NCBI GenBank assembly: GCA_041390125.1
Contig: JAWKQN010000027.1
Span: forward strand, 1-40,607
Source of the DNA: Gemmatimonadota bacterium
GTDB lineage: Bacteria > Gemmatimonadota > Gemmatimonadetes > Longimicrobiales > Gaopeijiaceae
Direction: 5' to 3'
Length of the DNA stretch: 40,607 nt
In this document: piece by piece, positions 23,627 to 32,446 of the stretch
Position numbering within the stretch: the first letter of the stretch is position 1
How the letters are laid out: every line of letters starts with the position of its first letter
Translations under genes and position numbers: made by a program
Notes under the pieces: generated by a model
What the model saw: the letters and a program-made list of their open reading frames with translations, nothing else
What the model was told of the DNA's origin: nothing
The model's database searches: none

Positions 23627-24192
23627 CGTTCGAGCGCCTTCGTGCCGGCGACCCCGACGCCTTTCGCGCGCTGGTGGACGACACGTGGCCGGGCCTCGTC
23701 CGGCATCTCGAAGGCGTGTCCGGCTCCGCCGACGCGGCCCAGGACGCGGCCCAGGAAGCATTGGTGCGGTTCTGGGAGCACCGCGAACGCTGGCAGGGGG
23801 ACTCGCCGCGCGCGCTCCTGTACCGGATCGCACGCAACGTGGCTCTCGACGGCGCGCGCAGGAGCGCCACCCGGGCCCGGCTCTCCCCCACGGCTCCCCT
23901 GGCCTCGCCCGCGCCCCCGGTCCAGCCGGACGAGGCCCTGGCCTGGACCCGCCTCCAACGTCGGGTCCGGGCCGCCATCTCCGCGTTGCCCGAGCGCCGA
24001 CGCGCCGTCTTCGAGCTGGTCCGGGACGCGGGGCTCACGCATGCCGAGGTGGCCGAGGCGCTCGAGCTCGCGCCCCAGACGGTGGCCAACCACCTGAGCC
24101 TCGCGCTCCGCGACCTGCGGAGCGCCCTTCGCGACCTCGTGGACGAGAGCGCGGAATCACCGGATCGCACGACGAGATCGAACGATGGATGA
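23623..24192 (+). CDS. ECF sigma factor (FecI-like) of a cell-surface signalling cassette
   Basis: RNA polymerase sigma factor of the ECF type, 189 residues. Region 2 is about residues 8-75 (DPDAFRALVDDTWPGLVRHL; DAAQDAAQEALVRFWEHRE; RALLYRIARNVALDGARR). Region 4 is about 110-170 (ISALPERRRAVFELVRDAGLTHAEVAEAL, shown here as two halves ERRRAVFELVRDAG and LTHAEVAEALEL, then PQTVANHLSLALRDLR). Its stop lies inside the FecR-type gene start by eight bases. In Fec-type systems the anti-sigma factor holds it until a ligand-loaded receptor signals. The start at 23623 lacks a strong ribosome-binding site of its own; see the possible leader ORF. Confidence 0.92.
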   Translation: MTFERLRAGDPDAFRALVDDTWPGLVRHLEGVSGSADAAQDAAQEALVRFWEHRERWQGDSPRALLYRIARNVALDGARRSATRARLSPTAPLASPAPPVQPDEALAWTRLQRRVRAAISALPERRRAVFELVRDAGLTHAEVAEALELAPQTVANHLSLALRDLRSALRDLVDESAESPDRTTRSNDG

Positions 24193-25147
24193 GCGCATGG
24201 TGCGGGTCCTCAACGGCACCGCGACGGAGCTGGAGCAGCGGCAGGTGGAGCGCTGGCGGGCGGAGTCGGCGGCGCACGAGGCGGAGTGGCGCGAATGGGC
24301 GGCGGTGTGGGAACTCACCGCTCCCGACGCCGACGGCGCCCCGCCGGCGCCCACTCCCGAGTCGCTGGTGGCGGACGCGGAGTCGCGTCGGCGCCGCAGC
24401 GGCGCACGGGCCTCGCGGCGTGCGCTCCTGCGCTCCCCGCGCATGGCCTGGGCGCTGGCCGCGGCGGCGGTGGTGGCCCTCGTCGCGTTCGGGCTGGAGC
24501 GGCACGGGAGTCCGCCCGCCGGGCCGGCCCTCACGGCGGTCGGCTCCACCGAGGGCGCGGACGAGGTGACGACCCTCGACCTCTCGGACGGCAGCACCGT
24601 GCGGCTGGGCGCATCCTCCCGGTTGGAGTTCCCGTCCGCGCCCGGTCGGCGGGAGGTGGTGCTGGACGGGCGGGCCTTCTTCGCGGTGGCCCATGCGGAT
24701 ACGCCCTTCGAGGTCCGTACGGACGCCGGGCGGGTGGTGGTGCGGGGCACGCGGTTCGAGGTCCGCACGGACGGCGACGGCCTGCGGGTGGTGGTGGTGG
24801 AGGGGGTGGTGGACGTGGAGACCGCGCGAGGCCGGGTGCGCATCGCGCCGGGCGAAGTGGCGCGCGTGGACGGCTCCGGCCTCACGGCCGTGTCGACCAC
24901 GGAGGACGTGTGGAGCCTCCTGGATTGGCCCGGCGGCTTGCTGGTGTTCCAGGCCACACCGCTCGCGGCCGTGGGTGCGCAGCTGGAGCGCAGGTTCGGG
25001 CGGCCGGTCCGGGTCTCCTCTGCGGCCGCGCCGCTCCGCGTCACGGCCTGGTTCGGCAACGAGCCGCTGGCCGAGGTGGTGGAGGCGGTGTGTCTCGTCG
25101 CGGGCGTGCGCTGCACGGTGGCGGATACGGTGGTGGTGGGTCGTTGA
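24185..25147 (+). CDS. FecR-type transmembrane anti-sigma factor
   Basis: Single-pass inner-membrane regulator of the adjacent sigma factor. The cytoplasmic N-terminus (about 1-90) is charged and helical (LEQRQVERWRAESAAHEAEW). One transmembrane helix follows at about 90-107 (MAWALAAAAVVALVAFGL). The periplasmic FecR domain runs from about 125 to 245 (TTLDLSDGSTVRLGASSRLEF; VVLDGRAFFAVAHADTPFEV; VRGTRFEVRTDGDG; RIAPGEVARV). The C-terminal 70 residues form an STN-like domain common in such proteins (VFQATPLAAVGAQLERRFG). Length of 320 residues is usual. It overlaps the sigma factor gene by eight bases and is followed after 16 bases by the receptor gene. Confidence 0.92.
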   Translation: MDERMVRVLNGTATELEQRQVERWRAESAAHEAEWREWAAVWELTAPDADGAPPAPTPESLVADAESRRRRSGARASRRALLRSPRMAWALAAAAVVALVAFGLERHGSPPAGPALTAVGSTEGADEVTTLDLSDGSTVRLGASSRLEFPSAPGRREVVLDGRAFFAVAHADTPFEVRTDAGRVVVRGTRFEVRTDGDGLRVVVVEGVVDVETARGRVRIAPGEVARVDGSGLTAVSTTEDVWSLLDWPGGLLVFQATPLAAVGAQLERRFGRPVRVSSAAAPLRVTAWFGNEPLAEVVEAVCLVAGVRCTVADTVVVGR

Positions 25148-25163
25148 GCGGAGGGGTGGACGC

Positions 25164-27848
25164 ATGGAGGGGAGGAGGATGGGGATGAGGAAGCGGATGC
25201 GTCGTCTCGGATGGGGAGCCGGTCTGGCCCTGCTGACCTGGATGGGCGGAGGCGGAGACGCGGCGGCCCAGACCTCGGGCGGGGGAGGAGCGCTCGACCG
25301 CCCGGCTCGTCTCGACATCGGCGCGGGCTCCCTGGGCGATGCGCTCGAGGCCCTGCGCCGGAGCTCGGGCGTGGCGCTCGCCTACAGTCCGGACGTGGTG
25401 CCCCTGGGCCGCTCGGTATCCTGCGCCTGCCAGGACCTGTCCGTGGGCGAGGCGTTGCGTCGGCTCCTGGAGGGGCTGGACCTGGAGGTGCGCGTGGTGC
25501 GCAACCAGGTGCTGATCGGGCGATCGGGGTCCTCGGCGTCCACCGGGTCGCTGACGGGGATCGTCCGTGAAGCCGGGGGCGCACGTCCCGTCGCCGCCGC
25601 CGAGGTGCACATCGTGGCCATCGGCGCTGCGGGTATCAACGACGCGGCGTCGCGCACCACCGTGCGGACCTCCCTGTCCGACGCCGACGGCCGGTTCCGG
25701 GTGGACGGGCTCCCCGCGGGCCCGTTCCGCGTGGACGTGAACGCACTGGGCTACGAAACAGGCACGCGCATGGTGGAGGTCGCCGCGGGGCAGACCGCGG
25801 GCGTGGACGTCGAGCTGGCGTTCGCGCCCATCCCGCTCCGGGAGATGGTCATCGCACCGGGCAGCTTCGGGGTGCTGGAGGCCGCTCCCGCGGCAACCGG
25901 GATCACGGTCACGCGGGAGGACATCGAGGCCACGCCCCAGATCGGCGACGACGTGTTCCGCACGCTCAAGCGCATGCCGGGCGTATCGACGGACGACATC
26001 TCCACCCGGCTCAACGTGCGCGGCAGCACGGACCGAGATCTCCTCGTGCGCCTCGACGGACTCGAGCTGTACGAACCCTATCACCTCCGCGACCTCGACG
26101 GTGCGCTCGGCATCGTGGACGTGCAGACGCTGGGCTCGGTCGACCTGATCACCGGCGGGTTCCCGGTCGAATTCGGGGACAAGTCCGCGGGTGTGTTCGA
26201 CATGCGCACGCGCAGCGCACCGCCGGAGGGGACGCGCACCATCGCGGGGCTCAGCTTGAGCACCCTCTCGCTCAGCAGCCAGGGCAACTTCGGGGACGGA
26301 CGCGGCCAGTGGCTCGGGTCGCTGCGTCGCGGCTTCCTGGAGTACATCCTGGCCGCGGCGGATGTGGAGGACGACCTCGACCCACGCTACTGGGATGTGC
26401 TGGGTCGCGTGCAGTACCTCTTCGGCGGACGGGACCTGGTCTCCGCCGAGGTGCTTCTCGCGGGCGATCAGATGGGATGGTTCGACGATGAAACGGGATC
26501 GCGCGTGGACAGCGACTGGTCGAGCGCCTACGGCTGGCTCACATGGAAGCGCGACCGCGGTGGACGGGTGCGGGTGGAGACGCTGGCCTCGGTCGGCGGC
26601 TTGAGCCGCGACCGCACGGGCGTGGTGGAGAACCCCAATCGCGGTGAGTTCACGCCGCTGTCGGCTCGCGTCTCCGACGTGGCGGACTTCCGCTTCGCGG
26701 GGCTGAAGCAGGACTGGCAGATCGACCTGGCGGACGACCTGCTGCTCAAGCTCGGCGCGGATCTACGGTGGGGGGACGGCGAGTACGACTACACCCGTCG
26801 AACCGCGCGTCTCGCCGTGGGCACCGACCGGCGTCTGTTCGTCGCGGCGGACTCGGCCGCCTGGGCGGCGCAGCCGGACGGCACCGAGCTCGGTGCGTAC
26901 GTCGCGCTGCGCGCCCGACTGGGATCGCACCTGAGCGCGGAGGCAGGGCTCCGCTACGAGCGATGGCAACACCTGGATGCGGACGGGCTGGGCCCCCGGC
27001 TGCTGGCGCGCTGGGATCTCGGTCGCGCCACCAACGTCCGTGCGAGCGTGGGCCGCTACCTGCAGGGCCAGGGGATCCAGGACCTGGCCATCCAGGACGG
27101 CGAGGAGCGCTTCCACGCACCCGAGCGGGTGGACCAGGTCGCGCTCGGCGTCGAGCACCGCTTCACCGCCGGGTACACGGTGCGGCTCGAGGGCTACCGC
27201 AAGGCCGTGGAGGATCCGCGGCCGGTCTGGGTGAACCTCTCCCGCGAGGTCAATCCGGTGGCGGAGGTGGAGGCGGATCGCACCCGGCTGCTGCCCGACC
27301 GGGGCCGGGCGCGCGGGCTCGAGGCCATCGTGACACGCGACGGCGCGGGCGCGCTCGCGTGGTCGCTCAGCTATGCGTGGTCCCGCGCCGAAGACCGGAT
27401 CGACGGGCGCTGGGCACCGCGCGTGCTCGACCAGACCCATGTGCTCAATGCCCGCTTCGCCTGGGACCTGCGGCCGGGATGGCAGCTCAGCGGCTCCTGG
27501 CAGTATCACACCGGGTGGCCGTTCACGGAGCAGATCCTGGACGTCGTGGTGGCGGAATCGGAGGACGGCAGCCAGCTCGTGGACGTGATCGAGCGCGGCT
27601 TCGGTCCGATCAACGAAGGACGTCTGCCGGCGTACCACCGTCTGGACCTGCGCATGACCCGTGCGTTCCGCTTCGAGCGCAGCACGCTCGAGGTGTTCCT
27701 GGACGTGTTCAACGTCTACGACCGTATCAACCTGCGGGGCTACGAGTGGTTCCTGCAGGAACAGGGTGGCGTGCTCCGCGCCGCGCGCGATTCCGGGGAA
27801 GAGCAGTTGCCGCGGCTCCCCACCCTGGGAGTGCGCTGGGTCTTCTGA
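25164..27848 (+). CDS. TonB-dependent outer-membrane receptor with N-terminal signalling (STN) domain
   Basis: 894-residue outer-membrane receptor. A signal peptide (about 1-37, ending GGGGDAAAQ) is followed by an STN domain (about 48-118: DIGAGSLGDALEALRRSSG; LSVGEALRRLLEGL), the module that contacts FecR. Then comes a carboxypeptidase-regulatory-like domain (about 125-215: LTGIVREAGGARPV; SDADGRFRVDGLPAGPF), a plug (about 235-340: DVFRTLKRMPGVSTDD; LNVRGSTDRDLLVRLDG), and a 22-stranded barrel ending in phenylalanine (GVRWVF). ATG 25164 has GGAGG upstream; 25179 and 25185 are also open. Overlapping sigma and anti-sigma genes just before it make a complete surface-signalling set. The ligand is unknown; nothing in the sequence points to a siderophore in particular. 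Confidence 0.93.
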   Translation: MEGRRMGMRKRMRRLGWGAGLALLTWMGGGGDAAAQTSGGGGALDRPARLDIGAGSLGDALEALRRSSGVALAYSPDVVPLGRSVSCACQDLSVGEALRRLLEGLDLEVRVVRNQVLIGRSGSSASTGSLTGIVREAGGARPVAAAEVHIVAIGAAGINDAASRTTVRTSLSDADGRFRVDGLPAGPFRVDVNALGYETGTRMVEVAAGQTAGVDVELAFAPIPLREMVIAPGSFGVLEAAPAATGITVTREDIEATPQIGDDVFRTLKRMPGVSTDDISTRLNVRGSTDRDLLVRLDGLELYEPYHLRDLDGALGIVDVQTLGSVDLITGGFPVEFGDKSAGVFDMRTRSAPPEGTRTIAGLSLSTLSLSSQGNFGDGRGQWLGSLRRGFLEYILAAADVEDDLDPRYWDVLGRVQYLFGGRDLVSAEVLLAGDQMGWFDDETGSRVDSDWSSAYGWLTWKRDRGGRVRVETLASVGGLSRDRTGVVENPNRGEFTPLSARVSDVADFRFAGLKQDWQIDLADDLLLKLGADLRWGDGEYDYTRRTARLAVGTDRRLFVAADSAAWAAQPDGTELGAYVALRARLGSHLSAEAGLRYERWQHLDADGLGPRLLARWDLGRATNVRASVGRYLQGQGIQDLAIQDGEERFHAPERVDQVALGVEHRFTAGYTVRLEGYRKAVEDPRPVWVNLSREVNPVAEVEADRTRLLPDRGRARGLEAIVTRDGAGALAWSLSYAWSRAEDRIDGRWAPRVLDQTHVLNARFAWDLRPGWQLSGSWQYHTGWPFTEQILDVVVAESEDGSQLVDVIERGFGPINEGRLPAYHRLDLRMTRAFRFERSTLEVFLDVFNVYDRINLRGYEWFLQEQGGVLRAARDSGEEQLPRLPTLGVRWVF

Positions 27849-27893
27849 GCGCTGGCGGCCGGCGACGTGGCGCGCCGATTCGCGGGTACGGGC

Positions 27894-28286
27894 CTACTGC
27901 GACGCCTGCCGCACCTGGAGGACGTTCCCCTCGGGGTCCCATCCCTCACAGGCCCGCACTCCGCGGGACTCCCACTCGCGTTCGGGCGGCAGGATCCGAC
28001 CGCCGTTCGCGACGGCGACGTCACGGGCCGCGGCGATGCTGGCGACCGGCAGGCACACCTTCAGGTAGCAATCCTCGCGCACCGGCGGCAGACCCCGCTC
28101 GTCGAGGACGACGGGCGGCTCGTTCCGCAGGAGGTGGACGACGAGCTCGAAGCCCGCGAGCCCCAGCACGACGTGGACGTCGTCCTCGTGCACGACGTCC
28201 ATCGAGGCCAGCGCCCGATAGAACCGGGTGACGTGGTGCAGGTCGTGCACGAATACCACGGCGCTGGGACAGGGGAGATCCGACAC
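27894..28286 (-). CDS. VOC family protein
   Basis: 130-residue protein of the glyoxalase/bleomycin-resistance fold. It begins AVVFVHDLHHVTRFYRALASM, the usual first beta-alpha unit, continues LAGFELVVHLLR with the metal-binding type histidine, and closes with YLKVCLPVASIAAARDVAVANGG (cut here as KVCLPVASIAAARD) and GWDPEGNVLQVRQ. Start GTG at 28286 has GGAGAGG before it. It converges with the TonB receptor gene (45-base gap) and is divergent from the PadR operon. No substrate can be inferred. Confidence 0.85.
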   Translation of the reverse strand: MSDLPCPSAVVFVHDLHHVTRFYRALASMDVVHEDDVHVVLGLAGFELVVHLLRNEPPVVLDERGLPPVREDCYLKVCLPVASIAAARDVAVANGGRILPPEREWESRGVRACEGWDPEGNVLQVRQASQ

Positions 28287-28463
28287 GTGCCTCTCCGGAG
28301 ATCGGGGATGGATCCGCGGGTGGGTGTGACGCTCGACGGTCTGGACCGGTCGTAGCCGGTCGCGCCGAGGGTGAGCCCGGGTCCAGCGTGGCGTTCCGCC
28401 CGGCGCCGGTCAATCGACTCCTCGGCACCCCTTGCGGCAAGCCGGACGCCGACCTATCTATGA

Positions 28464-28489
28464 TCTATATATAGACCACCGATATATCG
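28464..28489 (+). promoter_or_regulatory. Palindromic AT-rich operator/promoter of the PadR operon
   Basis: In an otherwise GC-rich genome, bases 28454-28489 are almost all A/T. They contain two perfect palindromes: TCTATATATAGA (28464-28475) and CGATATATCG (28480-28489), four bases apart. The Shine-Dalgarno sequence GAGGAG (28488-28493) and the ATG at 28500 follow at once. Known PadR repressors bind TATA-rich palindromes over their own promoters, so autorepression is likely. Confidence 0.65.
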
Positions 28490-28499
28490 AGGAGCGCTC

Positions 28500-28853
28500 A
28501 TGGGTGACGAGTCCGCCGACCTGCAGGCGCTGTCCCGGAGCATCAACACCATCCTGATCCTCGGCGTCCTCAAGGACGAGGAGAAGCACGGGTACCAGAT
28601 CGCGCTCGACGTGGCCGACGTCAGCTCCGGCTTGTTCGAGCTGCGCCATGGGACGCTGTATCCGGTGCTGCACCGCATGGAGAAGCAGGGCTGGATCTCC
28701 GGGCGTTGGCAGAAGCAGGACGGACGGCGTCGCCGGGTCTATCGCATCACCGCGGAGGGTCGGCGTTACCTGACCGGCGAGGCGGACCGCTTCGAGACGC
28801 TCGCCGAGAGCGTGCTGGCACTCGTCCGGGGACCGCGCCATGCCACACCCTGA
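28500..28853 (+). CDS. PadR family transcriptional regulator
   Basis: 117-residue dimeric winged-helix repressor. The PadR core is visible as INTILILGVLKDEEKHGYQIA, FELRHGTLYPVLHRMEKQGW with the signature GTLYP at residues 51-55, the wing RRRRVYRITAEGRRYL, and a short C-terminal dimer helix. It is the short form (PadR-s1 type). ATG 28500 has GAGGAG at the right distance. The next gene starts inside its 3' end (14-base overlap). In such operons PadR senses a small molecule and controls the downstream membrane proteins; the inducer is not evident. Confidence 0.95.
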   Translation: MGDESADLQALSRSINTILILGVLKDEEKHGYQIALDVADVSSGLFELRHGTLYPVLHRMEKQGWISGRWQKQDGRRRRVYRITAEGRRYLTGEADRFETLAESVLALVRGPRHATP

Positions 28854-29631
28854 CCTGAGCGCGGCCCTGGACGGCCTGGCCCTCCCGCAGCCGGAGCGGG
28901 CGCGCATCCTCGAGGAGATCGCCGAGGACCTGGAGGGGCTACGCGCCGAGCTCATCCGCAGAGGCATGGACCCGGTCGCCGCCAGCGCCGAGGCCGTGCG
29001 GTTGCTCGCACCGGGCGATTCCGCGCTCGCGGCGCTCGCCAGCGTGCACGAGCCCCTCCACGCCACGCTGGTCCGCCGCTTCTCGTCCGGCATCCGAGCG
29101 GCCGAGTGGCTGGGGCTGGTGGGCGTCACCGTCGTGGCGCTCGGGATGGCGCTCGGCGCCCTGGCGCGTGTGGACCTGCTGGACGCGCCGTCTCCGTGGT
29201 TGGCTCTCGTGCTCGGCGCGACTGCCGCGGTGCTCATGATCGCCGGTCGCAAGGCGTACCAGCTGTACGTGGTCCGTGACCACCACCCGGCGCGCCTGTA
29301 CGCGGGCATGAACGCGCTGTTGGTCGGATCCGGGGTCGCCATCCTGCTCGGCTTCGGAAGCGCGACCGTGCAGGCGCTCCTGCTCGCCGCTCGTCTGGAG
29401 CAGACACCGGCCCGCGCGGTCGAGTGGTTCCTCGCCTGGCTGCTGGACGCGTCCATCCTCGTGGGCACCGGCTTGACCACGGCACTTCTCGGAGGGCTCG
29501 CCTGGATCCTCCTCACCGGGAAGATCACGGCGGTGGAGGTCGCGAACCTCCGCTCCGCGCAGGCGGTCCGCCGCGCCACGGCGCACGCGGCGTTCGATCC
29601 CACCCTTCCCCTCACCGGAGGCCACCCATGA
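28840..29631 (+). CDS. Membrane protein of a PadR operon, with helical N-terminal domain
   Basis: 263 residues. The N-terminal 60 residues are an amphipathic helical unit (PQPERARILEEIAEDLEGL; ELIRRGMDPVAASAEAV), resembling the HAAS-type or permease-prefix domains often found beside PadR genes. About four to five transmembrane helices follow: AEWLGLVGVTVVALGMAL, WLALVLGATAAVLMIAG, MNALLVGSGVAILLGFG and ILVGTGLTTALLGGLAWILL. The tail is soluble. It overlaps padR by 14 bases and its stop overlaps the next ATG (ATGA), so all three genes are one translational unit. Function unknown; coupling with an ExbB-like partner suggests a membrane complex. Confidence 0.78.
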   Translation: MPHPDLSAALDGLALPQPERARILEEIAEDLEGLRAELIRRGMDPVAASAEAVRLLAPGDSALAALASVHEPLHATLVRRFSSGIRAAEWLGLVGVTVVALGMALGALARVDLLDAPSPWLALVLGATAAVLMIAGRKAYQLYVVRDHHPARLYAGMNALLVGSGVAILLGFGSATVQALLLAARLEQTPARAVEWFLAWLLDASILVGTGLTTALLGGLAWILLTGKITAVEVANLRSAQAVRRATAHAAFDPTLPLTGGHP

Positions 29632-30104
29632 TCACCGTGTACCGCGCCATCGCGCTGTTCCAGGAGTACGCCCTGCAGGATCCGCAGACGGGCGAGACGA
29701 TCCGCGGAGCCGCGGTCGCGCCCTTGCTCTCGTTCGCCCACATGGGCGTGATGCGGTGGCCGATCACGTTCTGCGCGGCGATGGTCTTCATCCTGGCCGG
29801 GCGCTCCATCTGGCGGATCCAGCAGAGCGAGCCGGGACAGGCGCGTCTCGCCCGCAGCACCATCGACGGCAGCCTGTTCTGGGGCGCCTATGCACTGGCG
29901 CTGGGCGTGCTCGCCACCATCATCGGCTTCATGGTGGCGGCACAGTCGGTCGAGGCCGTGGGTCGGGTGGAGACCGGCCTCGTCTGGGGAGGCGTGAAGG
30001 TGGCCCTGTCCACCACGGTGTACGGTCTGCTGATCTTCCTGGTCGCCGCGCTGGTGTGGGTGGGGCTGCGGGGGTGGCACCGGCGGGCGGTCCTGGCCAG
30101 CTGA
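29628..30104 (+). CDS. MotA/TolQ/ExbB-like membrane protein
   Basis: 158 residues with three hydrophobic helices: WPITFCAAMVFILAG (about 44-60), WGAYALALGVLATIIGFMVA (about 85-105), and ALSTTVYGLLIFLVAALVW (about 128-148). The pattern GLVWGGVKVALSTTVYGLL matches the third-helix signature of the MotA/TolQ/ExbB proton-channel family, where the Thr-Thr pair faces the channel. It is smaller than true ExbB (over 200 residues) and no ExbD/MotB partner follows. ATG 29628 overlaps the upstream stop (ATGA). Whether it conducts protons is inference from the motif. Confidence 0.7.
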   Translation: MITVYRAIALFQEYALQDPQTGETIRGAAVAPLLSFAHMGVMRWPITFCAAMVFILAGRSIWRIQQSEPGQARLARSTIDGSLFWGAYALALGVLATIIGFMVAAQSVEAVGRVETGLVWGGVKVALSTTVYGLLIFLVAALVWVGLRGWHRRAVLAS

Positions 30105-30192
30105 CCGCGGGGGCGCCGGCACGGCTTGCCCCACCCCGCCCCGACCCCCGAACCTCCGTGGGACCCGATCCAACCCACGCGAGGCTCGAACG

Positions 30193-32442
30193 ATGGCCGT
30201 ACCGACCCGATCGCTGACCGCCGGCGCGGCGCTGACCGCGCTCCTGGCCTTCACGCCCGCCCGGACCGCCGACCCCGACCTGCTCGGCTTCACGGCGGCG
30301 GGGGCCCAGGCCCAGATGGAGCTGGAGGCTCGCTACGCCTCCATGCTGCAAGCGTCCAATCTGGAAGAGTGGATGCGCTACATCGTCTCCAAACCCATCT
30401 ACACCGGCTCGCCCCACAACAAGGAGACGGCGGAGTGGATGGTGGAGCAGTTGCGCTCGTGGGGCTTCGAGGCGGAGCTGGAGGAATTCCAGGTCCTCTT
30501 CCCGATGCCCAAGGTGCGGCAGCTGGAGATGGTGGCCCCGACGCGGTTCCGGGCGCGTCTGGAAGAGCCGGAGCTGCGCGAGGACGCGGCGTCGCGCGTG
30601 CGGCAGGACCGGCTGCCCACGTACAACGCGTATTCCGCCGACGGGGACGTGACCGGGGAGCTGGTCTACGTCAACTACGGCATTCCGGCCGACTACGAGG
30701 AGCTCGCGCGCCGCGGCATCGACGTCCGCGGCAAGATCGTCATCGCCCGCTACGGAGGATCCTGGCGCGGCATCAAGCCCAAGGTGGCGTACGAGCACGG
30801 CGCGATCGGCTGCATCATCTACTCGGACCCCCGCGACGACGGCTACTTCCAGGGAGACGTCTACCCCAAGGGCGCCTACCGGATGGAGCACGGCGTGCAG
30901 CGCGGCTCCGTCTCGGACATGCCCCAGTATCCGGGCGACCCGCTGACGCCCGGCCGCGGCGCCACCGCGGACGCGGAGCGCTACACGGTGGAGGAGTCGC
31001 CCACCGTCATGAAGATCCCGGTGCTGCCGATCTCCTACGCGGACGCGCAGCCGCTGCTGGCGGCGCTCGAAGGTCCGGTGGCCCCCGCGTCGTGGCGGGG
31101 TGCGCTGCCCATCACCTACCACATGGGTCCTGGGCCGGCGCGCGTGCACCTGAAGCTCGAGTTCGATTGGAGCTTGAAGCCCGCGTACGACGTGATCGCG
31201 CGGGTGCGCGGCAGCGAGTTCCCGGACGAGTGGATCGTGCGCGGCAACCACCGCGACGGCTGGGCCATCGGCGCGGCCGACCCGATCAGCGGCATGGTCG
31301 CGGTGCTGGAGGAGGCCCGCGCGGTGGGTGAGCTGATGAAGACCGGCTGGCGGCCGCGCCGGACGATCGTCTATACCGGGTGGGACGCCGAAGAGCCCGG
31401 CTTGCTGGGCTCCACCGAGTGGGCCGAGCAGCACGCCGCCGAGCTCAAGGAGAAGGCGGTGCTCTACATCAACACGGACGGCAACAGCCGCGGCTTCCTG
31501 GGGGCGGGTGGCTCGCACGCGCTCGAGGCGTTCGTGAACCAGGTGGCCAAGGCCGTGGACGATCCGCAGACGGACGGCAGCGTCTGGCAGCGCACGCGGG
31601 CGGCGTCCGCGGTCGGTGGGGACCGGGAGGCGCTGACCCGCTCCGACATCCGGATCTCCCCGCTGGGCTCGGGCTCCGACTACACGCCCTTCCTGCAGCA
31701 CCTGGGCATCCAGTCGCTCAACGTGGGCTTCGGCGGCGAAGGGGGTGGCGGCTCCTACCACTCCGTCTACGACTCCTTCGACCACTACACCCGCTTCGGC
31801 GACCCCGGCTTCCAGTACGGCGTGGCGCTGACGGAGGTGGTGGGACGCATGACCCTGCGCTTCGCGATGGCGGATGTGCTACCGATGAAGTTCGGCGGGC
31901 TCGCGGACAACGTGCGGATGTACCTCGGCGAGGTGGAGAAGCTCGCGAGCGACCTGCGCGCGGCCACCGAGCACGAGAATCGGCTGATCCGTGAGAACGC
32001 CTACGCGCTCGCAGCCGATCCCACCGAGACCTGGGTGGCGCCGGAGGCGGAGGAGCCCGTGCCGTTCTTCAACTTCGCACCACTCCAGAACGCGGTGGGC
32101 CGCCTCGAGCGCGCAGCCGCCGCCTACGATGCGGCGCTTCCCGGCTTCCTGGCTTCGACCCCGGCCAGCGCGCAGCTCCAGCGCGTCAACGACATCCTGC
32201 AGGGCATCGAGCAGCGCATGACGGATCCGCAGGGGCTGCCCCGCCGGCCCTGGTTCCGGCATCGGATCTATGCGCCGGGCTTCTACACCGGGTACGGCGT
32301 GAAGACGTTGCCCGGTGTGCGCGAGGCCATCGAGGAGCGGGAGTTCGACCAGGTCCCCGAGCAGGTGGAGCGCACCGCGGCCGCCATCGAGCGGGCCGCG
32401 GAGGGCATCGAGCAGGCGACCCGGCTGCTGGGAGGGCGCTGA
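30193..32442 (+). CDS. M28 family metallopeptidase, glutamate carboxypeptidase II-like, exported
   Basis: 749-residue secreted zinc peptidase with the whole architecture of human GCPII/transferrin-receptor-like proteins. A signal peptide covers about residues 1-26 and a PA domain about 120-290 (GELVYVNYGI; GKIVIARYGG; GAIGCIIYSDP). The M28 catalytic domain has zinc ligands His353 and Asp363 (GNHRDGWAIGAADPISG), the catalytic pair Glu400-Glu401 (GWDAEEPGLLGSTEW), Asp429 (INTDGN) and His523 (YHSVYDSFDHY). A helical dimerisation domain ends the protein (about 570-749). All metal ligands are conserved, so activity on C-terminal glutamate or similar is plausible. It lies 88 bases after the PadR operon and could be read through from it. 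Confidence 0.94.
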   Translation: MAVPTRSLTAGAALTALLAFTPARTADPDLLGFTAAGAQAQMELEARYASMLQASNLEEWMRYIVSKPIYTGSPHNKETAEWMVEQLRSWGFEAELEEFQVLFPMPKVRQLEMVAPTRFRARLEEPELREDAASRVRQDRLPTYNAYSADGDVTGELVYVNYGIPADYEELARRGIDVRGKIVIARYGGSWRGIKPKVAYEHGAIGCIIYSDPRDDGYFQGDVYPKGAYRMEHGVQRGSVSDMPQYPGDPLTPGRGATADAERYTVEESPTVMKIPVLPISYADAQPLLAALEGPVAPASWRGALPITYHMGPGPARVHLKLEFDWSLKPAYDVIARVRGSEFPDEWIVRGNHRDGWAIGAADPISGMVAVLEEARAVGELMKTGWRPRRTIVYTGWDAEEPGLLGSTEWAEQHAAELKEKAVLYINTDGNSRGFLGAGGSHALEAFVNQVAKAVDDPQTDGSVWQRTRAASAVGGDREALTRSDIRISPLGSGSDYTPFLQHLGIQSLNVGFGGEGGGGSYHSVYDSFDHYTRFGDPGFQYGVALTEVVGRMTLRFAMADVLPMKFGGLADNVRMYLGEVEKLASDLRAATEHENRLIRENAYALAADPTETWVAPEAEEPVPFFNFAPLQNAVGRLERAAAAYDAALPGFLASTPASAQLQRVNDILQGIEQRMTDPQGLPRRPWFRHRIYAPGFYTGYGVKTLPGVREAIEEREFDQVPEQVERTAAAIERAAEGIEQATRLLGGR

Positions 32443-32446
32443 GGAA

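Noticed and set aside
29929..31785. Minus-strand ORF of 618 codons opposite the M28 peptidase
   Set aside because: Antisense shadow; the plus strand carries every zinc ligand of the family.
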